Position numbers and translations under genes: made by a program. A DNA stretch of 64,000 nt from Neptunomonas antarctica. GTDB taxonomy: Bacteria; Pseudomonadota; Gammaproteobacteria; Pseudomonadales; Balneatricaceae. The stretch covers positions 1-64,000 of the forward strand of contig NZ_LJSI01000053.1 of NCBI RefSeq assembly GCF_001305295.1. The letters run 5' to 3'. Under the pieces are notes generated by a model, which searched no databases, was not told where the DNA came from, and saw nothing but the letters and a program-made list of their open reading frames with translations. Positions 47,098 through 56,505 of the stretch are shown in pieces (position 1 is the first letter of the stretch; every line of letters begins with the position of its first letter).

Positions 47098-47192
47098 GTG
47101 GGCTGTTATTTGTTGTTTTGCCGATGACAGTATATGGCATTTAATGTCATTAATGGCAATTAAATGCCCATTGAATACACATTTAATGTCAC

Positions 47193-48506
47193 TTAAATGG
47201 GTGTGTAGCCTTCTAGCATAGCAGTATAAACTGGCTTGATAAGTGATTTTTCCATCACCCAGGCTAGTGTGCTTTTTTCAAGAGGATCTACGATCTGAAA
47301 TGGCAAGGCCGTTACCGGCTGCATACTGTAGTCAAACTCCCACAGCATGGCGTGGCCAACATCAAGAATCATCGGGCAGGAGGTATAACCATCCCAGCGG
47401 GCTGGCATCTCTGCTCCGCGAATTAATGCGGTAAGGTTCTTCGCCACCACTGGCAACTGGGCTTTAACTGAGGCGGCTGTTTTGCCGACAGGGGTGCCAA
47501 CGGTATCTCCTAAGCCAAAAATATTCGCGTAACGTTTATGCTGCAGACTGTATTGATCTACTTCCAGATAACCTGTGAAGTCAGACGTGTCTGCCAGGGT
47601 AGAGTTACGTACGACGGCGATGGCCGACATGGGAGGCACAACATGGATAAAGTCCCAGCTTGTTTGATATTGCTCGCCGCTGGTTGTGGTAAACCATGCC
47701 TGTTTAGTGTGGCTGTCTATCGCGGTGAGGTCATGCTGGTAATGAGGGGTGATTTTTCTTTGTTGCCAGATCTCTTGCAGGCGGGCATCAAAAACCTTAA
47801 CGCCAAACAGGGAATCTTCGGCGGTCATGTAATCGAAATTAAAATCATTCCGCTTGCCTGCCTGACGCACAAAATATTCAACCAGATTGGTGGCTTTCAT
47901 TGGTGCACCCGCGCATTTCATAGGCCCCTTTGGTCGGGTAAATACAGCGTTTCCTCCCTTTGACTGGGCAAATGTCATCGCTTGCTGATGGCTGGCAATA
48001 CCCGCTTCAGGGCTGTGATAGATGCTGGCAATACCTTCTGTGCCGATCTGTTCAGGGTCGAGCCCTTCTATTAAATCGTAGCGTAGTTCAAGCCCAGTGG
48101 CGACGATCAGGTAGTCATAGTCGAGTTTATCGGTTTGGCTGGTAGATACCTGATTATTCTCCGGATCAAACTCGGTGATGTCGGCACTTATCCAGCGAAT
48201 ATCAGAATTGATATATTCTTGATTGGTACTGATGACATCGTCGCGGCTTTTATAAACGCCTGCCAGTAGTAATGTTTGTCCCGGCTGATACCAGTGGTAA
48301 GGACGAGGATCTACCACGGTGATCTGAGCGCCGTTAAGGTACATCTGCAACTTATTGGCGATCGCTATACCGGCCGCCCCGCCGCCCGCTATTAGAATTT
48401 TTGCTTGGGTATCCTGTTTATTCAGCTCCCAGCTTAAGAAACCCGTGGCTGAAGCGGCGCCTAAGGTAGCACCCGAGATAAGAAGTTTACGTCGGTTAAT
48501 AGCCAT
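47193..48506 (-). CDS. sqr: Type II sulfide:quinone oxidoreductase with Tat signal
   Basis: 437 residues. N-terminal twin-arginine signal NRRKLLISGATLGAASATGF. FAD motif AKILIAGGGAAGIAIA at about 35. Two conserved cysteines sit in GPMKCAGAPMK and YTSCPM, the pattern of type II SQRs, as is the C-terminal stretch WEFDYSMQPVTALPF. It oxidises sulfide to persulfide or polysulfide and reduces quinone. The Tat signal places it in the periplasm, on the outer face of the inner membrane; flavocytochrome-c flavoproteins are also Tat-exported and are the main alternative. Last of a three-gene sulfur unit with a rhodanese and a DsrE-like protein. Confidence 0.85.
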   Translation of the reverse strand: MAINRRKLLISGATLGAASATGFLSWELNKQDTQAKILIAGGGAAGIAIANKLQMYLNGAQITVVDPRPYHWYQPGQTLLLAGVYKSRDDVISTNQEYINSDIRWISADITEFDPENNQVSTSQTDKLDYDYLIVATGLELRYDLIEGLDPEQIGTEGIASIYHSPEAGIASHQQAMTFAQSKGGNAVFTRPKGPMKCAGAPMKATNLVEYFVRQAGKRNDFNFDYMTAEDSLFGVKVFDARLQEIWQQRKITPHYQHDLTAIDSHTKQAWFTTTSGEQYQTSWDFIHVVPPMSAIAVVRNSTLADTSDFTGYLEVDQYSLQHKRYANIFGLGDTVGTPVGKTAASVKAQLPVVAKNLTALIRGAEMPARWDGYTSCPMILDVGHAMLWEFDYSMQPVTALPFQIVDPLEKSTLAWVMEKSLIKPVYTAMLEGYTPI

Positions 48507-48645
48507 GATTATTCACTCTTCCCATTCTGTTTTATAACAGGGTGTGAGTGCTTTTCACCCTGATTAAAAGATTGAGCATCTGCCGTGCCATCGGGTCTGT
48601 TTTTGTGTGATAAAGCAGGCTCTTGCCAGAGCCTGCGGTGTTGCC

Positions 48646-49200
48646 TTACCTATCGGTGCGGTAAATTTTTTCAGGATTGGGTTTTGCTCCCCATAACAAA
48701 CCTTCGTTTTGCCATCCGTTTTTAATGCGAAAACCTGATTTTTCACCTTCTTTCAGACTATCTCCCTGAAACCCGTGCACCACATAGCGGGCATTTTTAA
48801 AGCCATTCTTTTTCAGAAACTCGGCGCTGGGCAAGCCTCGCTCGCTGCCTGAACGGCACATGGTAATAATGGTCGCATCATCTCCCAGCCCTTTGGCCGT
48901 TAACGCTGCTTTGACTTGAGCGATGAAGTCAGGATTTTGATAAAGACGGAAACGTTTCTTTTTATCGTCCCATTGGCTGCGATCCACCATCAAGTAAGGG
49001 ATATTAATATCTACAGCATCCGTAAAACCGATAAACATAATCTCAATCGGATCACGAACATCAAGAAAGAGAACGTTTTCATTTTTCTGAATCAGTGCTT
49101 GTGTATCCTGAGCACTAATACCGATATCTGCTGCGTTGGCAGAGTAAACCGGGATTGCCAGTGCTGCGATTAGCAACACATGCTTGAGAAGTTTATTCAT
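48646..49200 (-). CDS. Exported rhodanese-like sulfurtransferase
   Basis: 184 residues from ATG 49200. Signal peptide 1-23 (PVYSANA/A). One rhodanese domain with LFLDVRDPIE and the active-site loop MCRSGSERG (Cys persulfide site). It should take sulfane sulfur in the periplasm, from the SQR product. Gene order DsrE-like, rhodanese, SQR, with gaps of 36 and 139 bases. Confidence 0.88.
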   Translation of the reverse strand: MNKLLKHVLLIAALAIPVYSANAADIGISAQDTQALIQKNENVLFLDVRDPIEIMFIGFTDAVDINIPYLMVDRSQWDDKKKRFRLYQNPDFIAQVKAALTAKGLGDDATIITMCRSGSERGLPSAEFLKKNGFKNARYVVHGFQGDSLKEGEKSGFRIKNGWQNEGLLWGAKPNPEKIYRTDR

Positions 49201-49236
49201 AAATCTCACCTTTGTTTCGCACTGTTATTTTGCAGC

Positions 49237-49698
49237 TTAAAAACTATATACGCGTACATTATCAGAGGTCATCATGTCGGCCATTTCCGGTGGGGTTGCC
49301 ACCTTAATACCGTCACGAAGGTCTTGTGCGTTATGTTCACTATTAGGGAGGTACAGCGCACAGACGCTGATATTGGCACCTTTTGACTGTAGTTTTGCCA
49401 TGAGCTGTTCAGGGGTGACATTGCGCGGCTTCAATGCCTGGCTAACGGTAGATGAAAGCGCCAAATCACCCGCCTGATCACATAAGAGCACATCAACAGA
49501 TACCCCTTTTGCCTGCATAGCATTACCCAGTACCATTGCCATGCCTTGTGTTTGCAAAGAGTTACTGGTGACGATAAAGAGTGCCTTGTTTTCGGCGGAT
49601 TTGCTTTCTGCACTGTCCATACTTTCAGCCATTGCGCCAGTACTGGTTAACAATGCACCGACTAAACATGATGTGGCAAGACGCTGTGTTACGTTCAT
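49237..49698 (-). CDS. Exported DsrE-family protein
   Basis: 153 residues. Signal peptide about 1-24 (STGAMA/E). DsrE-like alpha/beta core: ALFIVTSNSLQTQGMAMVLGNAM, then VDVLLCDQAGDLAL with a Cys at the usual sulfur-carrier place, and ISVCALYLPN with a second Cys. Likely a periplasmic sulfur carrier working with the rhodanese and SQR. First gene of the unit; a 14-bp palindrome lies just upstream. Confidence 0.8.
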   Translation of the reverse strand: MNVTQRLATSCLVGALLTSTGAMAESMDSAESKSAENKALFIVTSNSLQTQGMAMVLGNAMQAKGVSVDVLLCDQAGDLALSSTVSQALKPRNVTPEQLMAKLQSKGANISVCALYLPNSEHNAQDLRDGIKVATPPEMADMMTSDNVRVYSF

Positions 49699-49721
49699 AT
49701 ATTATCCTAAGATTATCTAAT

Positions 49722-49735
49722 TTAGATTAATCTAA
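49722..49735. promoter_or_regulatory. Palindromic operator candidate before the sulfur operon
   Basis: TTAGATTAATCTAA, a perfect 14-bp palindrome, 24 bases upstream of the DsrE-like gene start and next to a related half, GATTATCTAATTT. AT-rich dyads like this overlap the promoters of sulfide-responsive ArsR-type repressors (BigR/YgaV/SqrR family). No such repressor gene is in the window. Confidence 0.45.
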
Positions 49736-49844
49736 TATATATGAGTGCGAAAAATATGTAAAGATATGAGGGTGATTAGTCAGACAAAAGAACCGTCAGC
49801 GCCTGGGTATTAGTTTGTAAAAGTTGAGATATTTAAAGAAAACT

Positions 49845-49875
49845 AAAAAAGGCGGTCTCACAAGAGACCGCCTTT
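49845..49875 (-). terminator. Rho-independent terminator of the ATP-grasp operon
   Basis: AAAGGCGGTCTC and GAGACCGCCTTT pair perfectly around four bases; on the minus strand TTTTTTAG follows. It ends the operon that finishes with the gene at 49895. Confidence 0.92.
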
Positions 49876-49894
49876 CGTATAAAGAGAGAAGTAA

Positions 49895-51349
49895 TCAGAT
49901 CATTTTGCGCACGTTGTCAGTTGGAATGTAGGGTACTTCCAGCTCATCTAATGTTTTGTAGTCAAACTCCGCATTGATGGCTCTAATCCATTGGTGTGCA
50001 CGGGGTAAAAGTTTACGGTCATCGGTTTGCATTCTTCCGCGCGCAACAAGGATGCCCATATCAGCACCTAGATAAGCATAATCACCGGCGTTATAAACAC
50101 GTAGGTAAAAAGCATCTTGGTTGTCGCTGACATTGTTCCAGTCAATACTGTTACGCACAAAGGTGATGTTGCCATCATCGAGCATCCGCCAGATGCCGGA
50201 TTTTGGTGCTTTAGTGATTGAGCGTACTTCATCGGTGGTGTGCTTGAGGACTAGCTGTGTCCAACTGCCAAAGTCTGACCAGCGCTTTTGAATCTCATCA
50301 ACATCAATTTCAAAATCAACATCCATAAATTCAAGCAGATGAAATAGCATTAATGGGATGCCACCGTACTTTGATGTCACCAGATTAGTGAGTGGGCTAG
50401 CACCACTGATGCGAGGGTTGATTTCGCCAAGATAGACTTCGCCGTCATCGGTGTCGACCAGATAGTCGAAACAGAAGGTGCCTCGGTAACCATTTTCATA
50501 AAGCTTGTCGCCCATCGCCTTAACCATGCCGATGATTTTTTCGCGCTGTGCTCCTTCAAGGAGTTCAGGGAAAATATCGTTGCCACACCAGCCGCCTTTG
50601 TACGGTGTTAGTTCTTTATAGCCGGTAATGTCAGTTTGTAACGGCCCAACCATAGTGCCACATCGGGTCGCAACTGCTTCAACGGTGCCCGGGATGTGGT
50701 TGATATACTTCATCACCTTAAGCTTTTCGCCGGTCACTTTTTTGGCGACCTCGTCCCAATCTTCTTGGTTGCTGATGAAGAATGTAGTTTTACCTGAGTC
50801 GCCATAAGGCGTTTGAACTACTAATTTTTCACCCAGATTATTTTCGGCAGCGAGGGCGCGCAGCTCCTCGTAGGTGGATGCTTCAACATCGACAATATTG
50901 GGTGCACTGGTAACACCCGCCTCATTGGCGAGTTGGGTAGTGACAATTTTAGAGTCTATTCGGGAACGCAGTTCAGCGGGTGGCAGTGCGATATCAAGGC
51001 CAAGCTGCTTGGCTATTTCTTCAGTTTTTTCATCGAACATTACGGTAAGAAGTTTGCCGTTACCGCCGCCTCGTTGAAAAAGATCGACAGACTCTTTATG
51101 GCTCAACAGATAATTGACCATGTCCTCCATCGACTGAAATTCTCTTTCAGTATTTTGTTCAGGATTGGTGACACGGAAATGACCACCGTCAAAAGAGTCG
51201 AAATGGGTAATGTATTTAAAGCCCTGAATCCACTGGCCCAGGCCCAGAATGTTATAGGCAGTTGGTGAAACAAAGTAGATGGGTGTGGTGTTTTTGCGGA
51301 AGAAACGATAAATATCGGATAAACCGCGGAGCTTTTCTTGTGTACTCAT
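49895..51349 (-). CDS. ATP-grasp ligase (biotin-carboxylase-like), substrate unknown
   Basis: 484 residues from ATG 51349, preceded by GAGGA at seven bases. A second plausible start, ATG 51481 with CGGAG before it, would add a basic 44-residue N-terminus. ATP-grasp features: KLVVQTPYGDSGKTTFFI (nucleotide loop), KVMKYINHIPGTVEAVATRC, and the metal ligands in YLGEINPRISGASPLT. It should form an amide or similar bond through an acyl phosphate. Last gene of the operon amidase, C45 acyltransferase, ATP-grasp: 50-180 bases from the C45 stop, depending on start. The product is not known. Confidence 0.8.
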   Translation of the reverse strand: MSTQEKLRGLSDIYRFFRKNTTPIYFVSPTAYNILGLGQWIQGFKYITHFDSFDGGHFRVTNPEQNTEREFQSMEDMVNYLLSHKESVDLFQRGGGNGKLLTVMFDEKTEEIAKQLGLDIALPPAELRSRIDSKIVTTQLANEAGVTSAPNIVDVEASTYEELRALAAENNLGEKLVVQTPYGDSGKTTFFISNQEDWDEVAKKVTGEKLKVMKYINHIPGTVEAVATRCGTMVGPLQTDITGYKELTPYKGGWCGNDIFPELLEGAQREKIIGMVKAMGDKLYENGYRGTFCFDYLVDTDDGEVYLGEINPRISGASPLTNLVTSKYGGIPLMLFHLLEFMDVDFEIDVDEIQKRWSDFGSWTQLVLKHTTDEVRSITKAPKSGIWRMLDDGNITFVRNSIDWNNVSDNQDAFYLRVYNAGDYAYLGADMGILVARGRMQTDDRKLLPRAHQWIRAINAEFDYKTLDELEVPYIPTDNVRKMI

Positions 51350-51531
51350 AACTACGTCCTCATTCTTATTATCTTTAGCTAAGGTTGTTTTTTCATTCAG
51401 CGTTGCGTTCATTTTTTGTGGAAAAACAGATCTGAAAATACGGATCGGTAATGACGTTATTTTTTTTATCAGAGAAGTCATACGGCTCCGTATGTGTTCT
51501 TTATTGGGTGGATCATCATGTGTGTATATGA

Positions 51532-52503
51532 CTAGGCATAGTGAATATCCAGTATTTGTTCGGGGAATGAGTCGAATGTCAGATTCAGGCTCTGATGTGG
51601 CCAAACATAACTGACATGTCCTGTTGCGGGGCTATATACCGCTGTATATAAAGTCCCCGATGCATGGCTGTCATGAGGGCGATATAAAGGGGGATGTAAA
51701 AATTGTGTCACGGTTTGTGCTAACGAACTCTGATTATTTGCGTCAAGCCAGTTAAGTGTCTCTAGCCTAATGCCCGAATCTTTAAGAAACAGGGGTTTAC
51801 CTGTTTCAATAGGGTCCTGATGGTTGGTGGATGTTAAGGCCTGAGTGATGCAAGGCTCTCTGTCAGGAGCAATCAGTACGGTGGCATGGTTACCGTGTTT
51901 ATCGAGCAGAGCAATATTGTAATCAAGGTGTACCGGAACCCTTTTAAAGACGTCTACGGCCTCTGCTACTGTGTTGCATGTTTCCAGTACGTATCTAATG
52001 ACAATAGTGATACCAAAGCCTTTTCCTTCGACTAATCTGCCACCGTAATTAATCGATATTGCTAAGCCTGAATCGTTGATGCCATCTAAGACCCCCCACA
52101 CGCAATCAGCCATGGCAATGACTTTTTTGTCGAACCATTGGCTACGTAAAACAGTGCCTTCGCAGAGAAATGCCGGGAAATCATAATTACGAATAAGCGC
52201 GGTTTGTTCTTTTTTATAGATAAGCTGAGAGCAGGCAGAATAGAAAGTTGGCGGGCAATACAAACTAAGAAATCTGGCTTGTAAGTCATCAGCATCCAAT
52301 AATTTCAAGATCTTATGATAGAGAGGAACAAGTTCCGGCATATGCTCTTTTAGCGCGGAGATACACTCCAGATAGCTGGGGCGTGCTGCTTCACCCTCAT
52401 CCAGATACCAGGCACGATAGGCCGGCCAGCTTTTATTGAACAGCTGGCTGAATTTTTCGCCCGGGGATGCTTCACTGATCACTTCAAACTGCAGGTTTCT
52501 CAC
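51532..52503 (-). CDS. C45-family autoproteolytic acyltransferase/hydrolase (acyl-CoA:6-APA acyltransferase-like)
   Basis: 323 residues. An N-terminal propeptide of about 90 residues ends at SACSQLIYKK; self-cleavage before Cys91 would expose the nucleophile. Landmarks after it: LIRNYDF, GVLDGINDSGLAISINYGG and NIALLDKHGN. Family knowledge: C45 Ntn-hydrolases make or break amide bonds of small molecules (6-APA acylation, carcinine hydrolysis). It lies between an amidase and an ATP-grasp ligase, 60 bases from the amidase stop. Substrate unknown. Confidence 0.82.
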   Translation of the reverse strand: MRNLQFEVISEASPGEKFSQLFNKSWPAYRAWYLDEGEAARPSYLECISALKEHMPELVPLYHKILKLLDADDLQARFLSLYCPPTFYSACSQLIYKKEQTALIRNYDFPAFLCEGTVLRSQWFDKKVIAMADCVWGVLDGINDSGLAISINYGGRLVEGKGFGITIVIRYVLETCNTVAEAVDVFKRVPVHLDYNIALLDKHGNHATVLIAPDREPCITQALTSTNHQDPIETGKPLFLKDSGIRLETLNWLDANNQSSLAQTVTQFLHPPLYRPHDSHASGTLYTAVYSPATGHVSYVWPHQSLNLTFDSFPEQILDIHYA

Positions 52504-52563
52504 TAAGATACTATCTCCACACGTTGTGTTTGGCTGATTCTCAGGCTTTTAGCTGTTATCTAT

Positions 52564-54024
52564 CTATCGCTGTTCCGGTTGGGATTCGGCTAGCTTCTCT
52601 TGCGCAGAATCTTTAGGCGCATCTTCAGGAGAATATTTAGGCGAATTGTCCCAGCCAATAATGCTTTCCAGCTGTTCTGCGATATCTAAAACCGAAGCAT
52701 CACTGCCAACAGGGCCGCTCACTTGCATTGAAATAGGCAGGTTTTCGTCACCGAGCCCCATCGGTAATGCGCAGGCAGGCATGCCGGTTAGATTGGCATC
52801 GTAAAGAAAGGCTACCCAGTCCAGCCATGGATTAGTGATTTTTGTTGAACCAATATATTTAGGGTAGCGACGGGTGTGTTTGAAAGCCTCAAGCCCTAGC
52901 GTTGGCGTGAGAAAAATGCTGCTGCCATTGCGCGCGAACATGGCGCTGTAAGCGGTACTGATAACGTCGCGGTGTTCCTCCGCGGCATTGAATTCTTCTT
53001 CTGTGAGGCTTGCACCAAAGTGAAAAGTATCCAGCGTGCCTTTCTCTAGCCCTTTTAGTGGCACATCTTTTTTCTTCTGAAAGCTCCACGCATCGTAGTG
53101 CGCGGACGTAGCCCATGCAATAACAGAAGAAGGCAGGTGGGGGTGGTCATAAGTGATGGTAGCCCCGGCCTCTTCAAGCTTCCTGACGATCGCTCTGAAG
53201 GTGAAGCGTACATCATCATCAATGGGAGCGAAGCCGAGATCTTCTGAGACGATTATTGTCTGCCCCAACAATGTTAATGGCTGGTGAGCATGGGCAGTCA
53301 GTGCTTCCAGATAAGAGTGGTCTTCGTTATTGGCGGCGACCACAGAAAACATAAGGCGTACATCGGCAACACTGCGGGCCATTGGGCCGTACGACACAAT
53401 GGTGCTCCATGAAGGAGAGCAAGGCTCACGCGGTACCGCCTTGAATGAGGGTTTAAAACCAACAATGCCGCAGAATGCGGCAGGGATACGGATCGACCCG
53501 CCGCCGTCACCACCCAGAGATAAGGTGCCCGCGCCAGCGGCAACCGCTACCGCCGCGCCACCAGATGAGCCACCACAGGTGCGCTCGGAATTCCAGGGGT
53601 TAGACGTGGTTCCGTAGAGTTCAGTCGCCGTTGTTCCGGTTAAACAGAACTCAGGGCAGGTGGTTTTGGCAAAAATAACCGCCCCGGCGTCTTCCAGGCG
53701 CTGCACAGCGGCACTGGTTTCATCGGGGACAAAGTCTTGCAGGGTACGGGAGCCATTGGTACAGGGAACGCCTGCCAGCCATTGTGAATCTTTGATGGTA
53801 ATCGGCAGTCCGCATAAAGGACCGCCAAGACCCTGAGCCAGAAGTTCATCGGCTCGTTTGGCAGCTTGACGTGCCCGGTCATAGAGTTTGATAGAAAACG
53901 GATTGTACGCGGCGGCGATATGCTCGGCATGTTGGATGGTTTGTTCGAGCAGTTCGGTAGCTGAGATATCGTGAGCGCGAAGGTCTGAGAGTAACTCAAT
54001 GGCTGTTTTGTTGCCTGCGTTCAT
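52564..54024 (-). CDS. Amidase-signature enzyme
   Basis: 486 residues. Ser-Ser-Lys triad: Lys in LPITIKDSQWL, the Gly/Ser-rich CGGSSGGAAVAVAAG, and GGDGGGSIRIPAAFCG. Full AS-family length. Such enzymes hydrolyse primary or aryl amides; the group includes GatA-like and AtzF-like members, but no gatB/gatC is here. First gene of the operon with the C45 and ATP-grasp genes. The C-terminal 25 residues are charged and low-complexity (YSPEDAPKDSAQEKLAES). Confidence 0.88.
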   Translation of the reverse strand: MNAGNKTAIELLSDLRAHDISATELLEQTIQHAEHIAAAYNPFSIKLYDRARQAAKRADELLAQGLGGPLCGLPITIKDSQWLAGVPCTNGSRTLQDFVPDETSAAVQRLEDAGAVIFAKTTCPEFCLTGTTATELYGTTSNPWNSERTCGGSSGGAAVAVAAGAGTLSLGGDGGGSIRIPAAFCGIVGFKPSFKAVPREPCSPSWSTIVSYGPMARSVADVRLMFSVVAANNEDHSYLEALTAHAHQPLTLLGQTIIVSEDLGFAPIDDDVRFTFRAIVRKLEEAGATITYDHPHLPSSVIAWATSAHYDAWSFQKKKDVPLKGLEKGTLDTFHFGASLTEEEFNAAEEHRDVISTAYSAMFARNGSSIFLTPTLGLEAFKHTRRYPKYIGSTKITNPWLDWVAFLYDANLTGMPACALPMGLGDENLPISMQVSGPVGSDASVLDIAEQLESIIGWDNSPKYSPEDAPKDSAQEKLAESQPEQR

Positions 54025-54180
54025 CGGATTTCCTTCATTCTAATTATTATGTCAGGTTCTCAGGATTGGCCGGTTTTAAGCGAGTATGAAGAGTGCTTAA
54101 CGCTTAATATCCAGTTGTAGAACCTTACAGCATGAACCATAATGTATGATTATCTTTGGTAAAAAGCAACACTATGGATC

Positions 54181-54573
54181 ATGATGTTTGATAATCAGAG
54201 CTTAGAGCTATTCTTGGAGGTCGCGGGAGTCATTACTCAGGCGGAGCTTCCCATCGTCCGAGAACAGGGCCGATTGGGAGACTATGCCGTCGCCTATCGT
54301 ATCTATAGAAACAAGCAGGGTGGCGGCTTTGGGGATCCGGATAAGCACCCGTTCGCCTGGGCTACGCTTGTTTATGTGGATGGCTTGCCGCTACGCTTGA
54401 ACAGTGCGCGCGGAGACTGTCGTGAATGGTCAACGCTGGACCGTGTTGCGCAGTGGATGGTGAATAATGGTTTCCGATACTGGTGGACGCGTAACGATTT
54501 GGAAGCCGGAAGTATCGAGTTACCTGACTTGGATATTGAAACATCCGGATTACCCAGCGCGTATACAAACTAA
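54181..54573 (+). CDS. Conserved hypothetical protein
   Basis: 130 residues, not recognised. Soluble, no signal peptide, rich in Trp and Gly, with a compact central stretch (FAWATLVYVDGLPLRLNSARG) that looks like a small alpha+beta fold, and a second block WMVNNGFRYWWTRNDLEAG. Divergent from the amidase operon with 156 bases between. Nothing in it suggests a specific function. Confidence 0.6.
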   Translation: MMFDNQSLELFLEVAGVITQAELPIVREQGRLGDYAVAYRIYRNKQGGGFGDPDKHPFAWATLVYVDGLPLRLNSARGDCREWSTLDRVAQWMVNNGFRYWWTRNDLEAGSIELPDLDIETSGLPSAYTN

Positions 54574-55096
54574 GAAAATCCACTCAATACACCACTTTAG
54601 CATTCGGCTCTCCTGTTTTAGATAGCGCTGTATTTTACTGTAGAGAGGAGGGTGAGCCCCTCTCCCGTTCCGATGATTTTTCACCCAGAAAGTATTAACA
54701 AATGCACCGTTTTATGTGTCTTTTATGACATTAGTGTCTTTTGTTGAAAGTGTGCTATTATTTATTCGTGAAGGCCATATTATTTGTCCCCAGCGAATGT
54801 TTTGGCTTTTGCATGAGGCTATACCACCCTATTGGGTAGCCTCAAATTTCCTCTACGCTAAATGATGTTATTTGAATACTTCTCCGGTATTAAAAATCAT
54901 TAATTCTGACGACTAATCTAGGCTCCGCTGTTATCGATTCGGGCAGGCTAGAACGCTAGTCGCTCTATCACTATAGATGATTTTGGCACAGGGATTAGTT
55001 CATTGGCGTATTGTCATCGTTTGCTGATTCAAACGATTAATATTGATCGCTTTTTCATTCTCAGAATTAAGGAATCTCCCCACTCTCAGTTGTTGG
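54574..55096. other. Long AT-rich intergenic region with one strong hairpin
   Basis: No gene seen. A stable hairpin lies at 54815-54843: GAGGCTA and TAGCCTC close a second stem, ACC/GGT-like, around CCCTATTGGG. AAATTT follows, not a true T-run. It could be a terminator or part of a small RNA. The right part (54900-55090) has no recognisable motif. Confidence 0.45.
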
Positions 55097-55846
55097 TTAA
55101 GCCAAGATTTCCTGGCCATCCCAGGCAAACACCTTACCGCTGTCGTCGCTTTGCAGGTTATTGATAACCGTTAATAAATGCTGTGCAGATTGCGCCGCCG
55201 TAAACAGCTTTTCTGCGGGTACATTTTTTTGGAAAGGCTGAGAAAGTGCGGTGTTGACAGTGCCTGGATGTAAGCCCGCAACAATCAGATCGGGATATCT
55301 CATGCGGCTTTCAATGGCCAGGCATTTCAGCATCATATTTAACGCGGCTTTGCTGGCGCGATAGCTATACCAGCCACCCAGGCGATTATCACTAATACTC
55401 CCCACTCGGGCAGACAGGGCTGTAAAAACCGTTCTTCTGGACTTATTCATATAGGGTAAAAAGTGTTTTGCTATCAGCATCGGCCCTAGTGTATTTAATA
55501 AAAACACCTCATCAAAGCTATCGGGTTGTAAGTTTCGGATACTTTTTTCAGGCTTAAATTGTTGACCGTGTAAGACGCCGGTGGCCACAATTATTGCATC
55601 CAGGCGTACGTCAGCTAATGCCGCTGCCGCTTCGGCAATACTTGATTCATGTCTATAATCGAGCGACATCTGGCTTAGATGAGCAATTTTGCAAAGCGTT
55701 GCCGACGGCGTGCGCGAGTAGGCATAGATATGGCCTATAGCGGGCATCCCCGCCAACTGCTGAATTAAGGAATGTCCGATACCGCCCGTCGCACCAATCA
55801 CGGCCAAATTAAGTGCGTTATCTTCTCTATCGAATAATTGCATCAT
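55097..55846 (-). CDS. SDR-family oxidoreductase
   Basis: 249 residues. Cofactor motif VIGATGGIGHSLIQ, IVATGVLHG in the NAG place, catalytic Tyr/Lys as YRASKAAL, GLHPGTVNTALSQPF after it. This is the C-factor/CsgA-like branch of SDRs (GTVNT, SRMRYPDL). Substrate unknown. It ends a short minus-strand run with the glutathione peroxidase 44 bases upstream, and may share its promoter. Confidence 0.85.
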   Translation of the reverse strand: MMQLFDREDNALNLAVIGATGGIGHSLIQQLAGMPAIGHIYAYSRTPSATLCKIAHLSQMSLDYRHESSIAEAAAALADVRLDAIIVATGVLHGQQFKPEKSIRNLQPDSFDEVFLLNTLGPMLIAKHFLPYMNKSRRTVFTALSARVGSISDNRLGGWYSYRASKAALNMMLKCLAIESRMRYPDLIVAGLHPGTVNTALSQPFQKNVPAEKLFTAAQSAQHLLTVINNLQSDDSGKVFAWDGQEILA

Positions 55847-55890
55847 GGTGACCTTAGTGTACGTGCGGCAGTTGTTTGCTATGCGTCGAA

Positions 55891-56505
55891 TTATTCATGG
55901 CTAGCTACTGTAGGTAGGTTTTGCTCTATTAAGTTAATGATCGCCGCATCGTTGGGTGTAATGTGACTCTTAAAGCTGGCAAGCAAGTGTCCATCGGCGC
56001 TGATTAAATACTTATGGAAGTTCCAGCCTGGATATTCCCCAGACATTTTTGCCAGTTGCTGATAAAAAGGCGATATATTATCTACTCCCTGTCTCACATG
56101 GACCTTTTCGAACATCGGAAAATTGACACCATAAGTGAGCTGACAAAAATCTTTTATCTGCTTTTCTGTTCCTGGTTCCTGCCCGGCGAAATCATTAGAG
56201 GGAAATCCGAGTATCACGAATCCGCGATCTTTATAACGTGTATAGAGAGCTTCCAAGCCATCATACTGCGGTGTAAAAGCACATTTACTGGCCGTATTGA
56301 CGACCATGATCAATTTTCCATCATAGTCACACAAATTTATCGGTTGCTCGGTCCCTAATAATAAAAAACTATAGTTCAGTGCTTGTGTCGATGTGGCAGA
56401 GCAAGCAGAACCTTGTTGATTGGTCTCATTGTTAGCCGTGCTGTAGGGAGAGAGGGTTAACATGGCCAGCAAGAGTATTGCCGTTAAAGGCAGAGCGTGT
56501 TTCAT
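55891..56505 (-). CDS. Glutathione peroxidase (Cys type), exported
   Basis: 204 residues with a signal peptide (about 1-24). Active-site Cys in VNTASKCAFTPQYDGLE, then GFPSNDFAGQEPG (Gln) and WNFHKYLI (Trp), the catalytic set. Cys replaces selenocysteine, so thioredoxin-like donors are likely. It should reduce hydroperoxides in the periplasm. Upstream lies a 12-bp repeat array. Confidence 0.9.
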   Translation of the reverse strand: MKHALPLTAILLLAMLTLSPYSTANNETNQQGSACSATSTQALNYSFLLLGTEQPINLCDYDGKLIMVVNTASKCAFTPQYDGLEALYTRYKDRGFVILGFPSNDFAGQEPGTEKQIKDFCQLTYGVNFPMFEKVHVRQGVDNISPFYQQLAKMSGEYPGWNFHKYLISADGHLLASFKSHITPNDAAIINLIEQNLPTVASHE

